Under the pieces are notes generated by a model. The model saw only the letters and a program-made list of their open reading frames with translations, was not told the origin of the DNA and searched no databases. Source: Oscillospiraceae bacterium (GTDB lineage Bacteria; Bacillota; Clostridia; Oscillospirales; Acutalibacteraceae). From it: a stretch of 64,000 bases of DNA. The position numbers and the translations under genes are program-made. Shown here in pieces: positions 61,929 through 64,000 of the stretch (positions within the stretch are counted from its first letter, which is position 1; each line of letters starts with the position of its first letter). The DNA lies in assembly GCA_902762875.1 (NCBI GenBank), contig CACWPS010000003.1:30550-94549 (forward strand), read 5' to 3'.

Positions 61929-62117
61929 TATGACAATGCTTTGGCTGAAAATTTCTTTTCTATTCTTAAAACAGAGTGTATTTACCGAACCAAACTTCAG
62001 ACCTATGAGGAGGCTCGCCTCCTCATAGGTGAGTACATCCATTTCTACAATCACCAGCGCATTCAACTAAAAACAAAACTGACACCACTTGAAAAGCGAT
62101 GCCAGTTCGTTGCTTAA
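61929..62117 (+). pseudogene. IS3-family transposase C-terminal remnant
   Basis: The frame reads DNALAENFFSILKTE, YRTKLQTYEEARLLIGEYI and HFYNHQRIQLKTKLTPLEKR to a stop. This is the end of the IS3/IS150-group OrfB integrase, including the catalytic Glu region (ENFFS.LKTE). No N-terminal part, DD residues or orfA is present. The IS right end (GGGGCAGTTCA) lies at about 62169-62179. Confidence 0.85.
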
Positions 62118-62180
62118 AATTTAATTTTAACTACCATAAAGGCGGTTTTTGTACTGTCCGCACAAATTGGGGCAGTTCAG
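62118..62180. mobile_element. right end of the decayed IS3-family element
   Basis: After the transposase stop, TACTGTCCGCACAAATTGG then GGCAGTTCA ends with CA, the typical IS3 terminal dinucleotide. The left end was not found. Confidence 0.55.
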
Positions 62181-62210
62181 TAATGACCGTGACGGTTTTC
62201 TTATTCTTCG

Positions 62211-62909
62211 TTAAATTTTATGTTCCTTGATCCATTCCAGTAATTCAGTATAATTACCCGGATAATAAGAGGTACAAAAACGCTTGAAATTACTGTAGCC
62301 ATCTTCTTCAATTGCCCACGTTACACGCTCTATATAACATTCATCTCTTTCTGCGTGTTTCGAATCGGAGAATTGAAAGAATATGATAACATCCTTGTCT
62401 CTCTGTGGCAAGTAGTTTTGTAGGAAACGCTTGGGATAACTCCATTTGAATTTCCCACCATTATCATTATGGCTTGACCATTCCTCGTAGCAATCGATGC
62501 GACCGTCTTCAAATTCATCGGTGAAGTCAAAAATCCAAATGACTTTTTTGCCGTAGTTCAGATAGAAATTGTTGCGTTCGTTGAACTCATCTGCTGTGAT
62601 GGGAGAGTGCTGAAATTCAATTACATAACCACAAGCCATCACATCGGCTCGGTGTTTTTCACCATTGAATTCGATGACAACTTCTTGATTTCTCTTGGGG
62701 AATTGTTGCTGCCATTCAGAATGCCAAGCAGACATATCATACTTCCAAGTGTCATCGCATTTCGACTGATGAGCAAAGTGATCGATATTAACTTCACCCT
62801 TGCGAAACACAACCTTTTTGCGACACAAAGGACAAATGTACTCGTCCTGCTTGTTTGCATCTGTAGCATGAATTCTCTCGCTGTTATGATTCAATGCGAA
62901 CTCCATCAC
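62211..62909 (-). CDS. CoiA-like nuclease-domain protein
   Basis: 232 residues. An N-terminal zinc-like module ICPLCRKKVVFRKG is followed by HFAH (about 43-46). The nuclease core contains HSEWQQQFP, HRADVMACGYVIEFQHSPIT (about 86-105) and FNERNNFY, matching the CoiA family, whose core is PD-(D/E)XK-like (Asp of RADV, Glu-x-Gln of EFQ). CoiA assists recombination of incoming DNA in competence. This short form has no competence neighbours and sits in an accessory zone between an IS3 remnant and tRNA-Pro, so a cargo or defence role is possible. Confidence 0.7.
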   Translation of the reverse strand: MMEFALNHNSERIHATDANKQDEYICPLCRKKVVFRKGEVNIDHFAHQSKCDDTWKYDMSAWHSEWQQQFPKRNQEVVIEFNGEKHRADVMACGYVIEFQHSPITADEFNERNNFYLNYGKKVIWIFDFTDEFEDGRIDCYEEWSSHNDNGGKFKWSYPKRFLQNYLPQRDKDVIIFFQFSDSKHAERDECYIERVTWAIEEDGYSNFKRFCTSYYPGNYTELLEWIKEHKI

Positions 62910-62984
62910 TTCACCTCCATCATGTCATTAACTGTATTATACCAAATAAAGAAAACAACCGCAATCCTAAGATTACGGTTGTTT

Positions 62985-63060
62985 TGGTCGGAGTGACAGG
63001 GTTCGAACCTGCGGCATCGACATCCCAAATGTCGCGCGCTACCAACTGCGCCACACCCCG
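62985..63060 (-). tRNA. tRNA-Pro (TGG)
   Basis: 76 nt on the minus strand with encoded CCA. Acceptor CGGGGTG/CACTCCG (one G-U), anticodon loop TTTGGGA with anticodon TGG, T-arm CAGGTTCGAACCTG. A promoter lies at 63070-63098. Confidence 0.96.
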
Positions 63061-63063
63061 ATA
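63023..63063. repeat. 41-bp direct repeat, copy 1 (tRNA-Pro 5' half)
   Basis: Covers the tRNA-Pro 5' end to the anticodon loop plus three flanking bases; identical to 63214-63254. Confidence 0.9.
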
Positions 63064-63069
63064 TATTAA

Positions 63070-63098
63070 ATTGTATCAAAGAAAACTTGAAAAATCAA
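63070..63098 (-). promoter_or_regulatory. tRNA-Pro promoter
   Basis: Minus strand: TTGATT (63098-63093), a 17-base spacer and TACAAT (63075-63070). Confidence 0.7.
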
Positions 63099-63213
63099 GT
63101 TCCACAGTTGTGGTCAAATATAGGGTCAAAACCTAAAAATCGAAGTTTGAAACTCCCGAAAACCCAGTGTTTAAGCGGTTTTTCAAGGTGAGGGGGTTGA
63201 CCCGTTCTCTTAG

Positions 63214-63254
63214 TCCCAAATGTCGCGCGCTACCAACTGCGCCACACCCCGATA
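63214..63254. repeat. 41-bp direct repeat, copy 2 (orphan tRNA-Pro 5' half)
   Basis: Exact copy of 63023-63063, 191 bases away, without a 3' half; an att-like duplication. Confidence 0.9.
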
Positions 63255-63400
63255 ACTATTTAATTTTGGTCGTGTAGGTGGTCAAATCTGTGGTCAAACA
63301 CATTTTTGACTGCTTTTTTTCATTTTCCAAACCGCCCGAAATCCGCACGGTTAAAGGCTTTTCGGCGGTTTTCGCTTTCGTGCGGTGCGGATACCGTCTA

Positions 63401-63440
63401 TGCTCCCAAAGCAGGCGCCCTACCAATTGGGAGAGACCTC
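63401..63440 (-). pseudogene. divergent tRNA 5'-half fragment (Pro-like)
   Basis: On the minus strand, a D-arm-like CCCAATTGGTAGGG is followed by TGCTTTGGGAGCA, an anticodon hairpin with TGG in the usual position. No T-arm follows. It differs in sequence from tRNA-Pro at 62985-63060, so it may come from an integrated element. Confidence 0.5.
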
Positions 63441-63562
63441 AAAATTTAGTTGACCTAATGATTTTACCCTATTAAAAAAAATTTGTCAATACTTTTCGTT
63501 GAAATATATAAAATTTATGTTATAATATACTAGTATGAGTTTTTATGCGTTGGGAGAAAATT

Positions 63563-64000
63563 ATGAGATTGCTTGCAGTCGGTGATGTGTGCGGCAGTAT
63601 CGGCTGCGGCGAGGTAAGGCGCATATTGCCGATACTTAAAAAAGAAAAAAATATTGATATGGTGATAATAAACGGCGAGAACTCGGCGGACGGAAACGGC
63701 GTTTTGCCCGAGAGTGCCGACAGCCTTTTTGCCTGTGGAGCAGATGTAATAACGGGTGGAAATCACTCCTTAAGGCGTAAGCAGGTTTATGATTACCTTG
63801 ACGAAAACGAATTTATATTAAGGCCGCACAATCTCCCTGAAGCCGAAAACGGCAATGGAATGTGCCTTGTTGACCTCGGGTATGTCACTGCGGCGGTTAT
63901 AAATTTAAGCGGGAAAATTTATCTTGAAAAGCTGGGTGCTTCCTGCCCGTTTAAGGCGGCGGATGAATTAATTGAAAAGGCGAAGGAAGCGGGAGCTAAG
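63563..64000 (+). CDS. YmdB-family metallophosphoesterase (partial, runs off window)
   Basis: The first 146 codons are visible. MRLLAVGDVCGSIG and VIINGENSADGNGV hold metal ligands (GDVxG, NGEN), followed by GADVITGGNHSLRRKQVYDYLDEN and RPHNLP. This matches the YmdB/TIGR00282 phosphodiesterases (2',3'-cyclic nucleotides) that often sit after rny in Bacillota. The start follows TGGGAG. It begins just past the tRNA-scar zone and marks the return to core genome. Confidence 0.85.
   Translation, partial: MRLLAVGDVCGSIGCGEVRRILPILKKEKNIDMVIINGENSADGNGVLPESADSLFACGADVITGGNHSLRRKQVYDYLDENEFILRPHNLPEAENGNGMCLVDLGYVTAAVINLSGKIYLEKLGASCPFKAADELIEKAKEAGAK

Larger units (their letters stand above)
63099..63562. 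other. integration-scar region with tRNA halves and GGTCAAA words
   Basis: About 460 bases with no gene I accept. It contains the second tRNA-Pro half (63214-63254), a third, divergent tRNA half (63401-63440), and repeated GTGGTCAAA/GGGTCAAAA words near 63110-63126 and 63278-63296. These resemble arm-type sites of a tyrosine integrase, but no integrase remains. Confidence 0.6.

Noticed and set aside
62894-63136. 80-codon plus-strand frame containing VTGFEPAASTSQMSRATNCATP
   Set aside because: It is the antisense translation of tRNA-Pro, a well-known false protein motif.

Overview
The window reads as chromosome from an anaerobic, spore-forming Clostridia (Bacillota), most like a gut Oscillospiraceae/Ruminococcaceae relative. 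The sequence-level reasons are the sporulation pair spoIIGA-sigE, a DnaD/DnaC-type primosome, RicT, many Clostridia-type families (DUF4364, DUF5711, AzlCD, ECF transporter genes next to truA), a 2[4Fe-4S] ferredoxin, pyruvate phosphate dikinase, a minimal SufCB pair, Shine-Dalgarno sites close to consensus and frequent TTG starts. The species cannot be told from the window.

Layout. 1-1590: arsR-permease-thioredoxin-like metalloid operon on the minus strand. 1600-7800: lipid glycosyltransferase, FAD oxidoreductase, dnaD-like, dnaC-like and mnmG on the plus strand, followed by an intergenic array of hairpins. 8050-12811: a small protein, a TraX-like protein, trpS, holB-ricT, ferredoxin and smpB. 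12885-15430: tmRNA gene followed by a decayed mobile island whose outer inverted repeats look like the two arms of a split terminator. 15528-20054: acetyltransferase, two-component system and HtrA-like protease. 20135-23148: two cassettes, each a DUF559 nuclease gene inside hairpin-rich ends, flanking cytidine deaminase, DUF4364, tRNA-Lys (with a duplicated 3' half) and a PAP2 phosphatase. 23330-31876: XRE-TPR regulator, pth, mfd, acetyltransferase, PrsA-like lipoprotein and a penicillin-binding protein. 31873-35925: azlCD, degV, spoIIGA-sigE and DUF1294. 35951-42259: orphan BY-kinase, birA-deoD, a small possibly GerQ-like gene, sufCB, a LytTR regulator and a sigma-like factor. 42285-46440: potA-potB-potCD operon behind a long structured leader. 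46643-58659: ruvCAB, glmM, a methyltransferase, ecfA1-ecfA2-ecfT-truA, DUF5711, cvpA and a ClpE/ClpC-type ATPase. 58868-61501: ppdK. 61502-63450: a second accessory zone with an IS3 remnant, a CoiA-like nuclease, tRNA-Pro and tRNA half-duplications. 63563-64000: start of a YmdB-type phosphodiesterase.

Most genes are ordinary housekeeping functions in compact co-directional operons. The unusual signal lies in the non-coding DNA. Two DUF559 cassettes have ends with the same secondary structures but different sequences, that is, compensatory changes. A polyamine-transport leader can pair with its own ribosome binding site. There are recombination scars at two tRNA genes and next to the tmRNA. 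The DUF559 cassette is the best candidate here for an undescribed mobile system, comparable in layout to REP elements with their RAYT transposases but with a PD-(D/E)XK/Vsr-like nuclease as the encoded protein.
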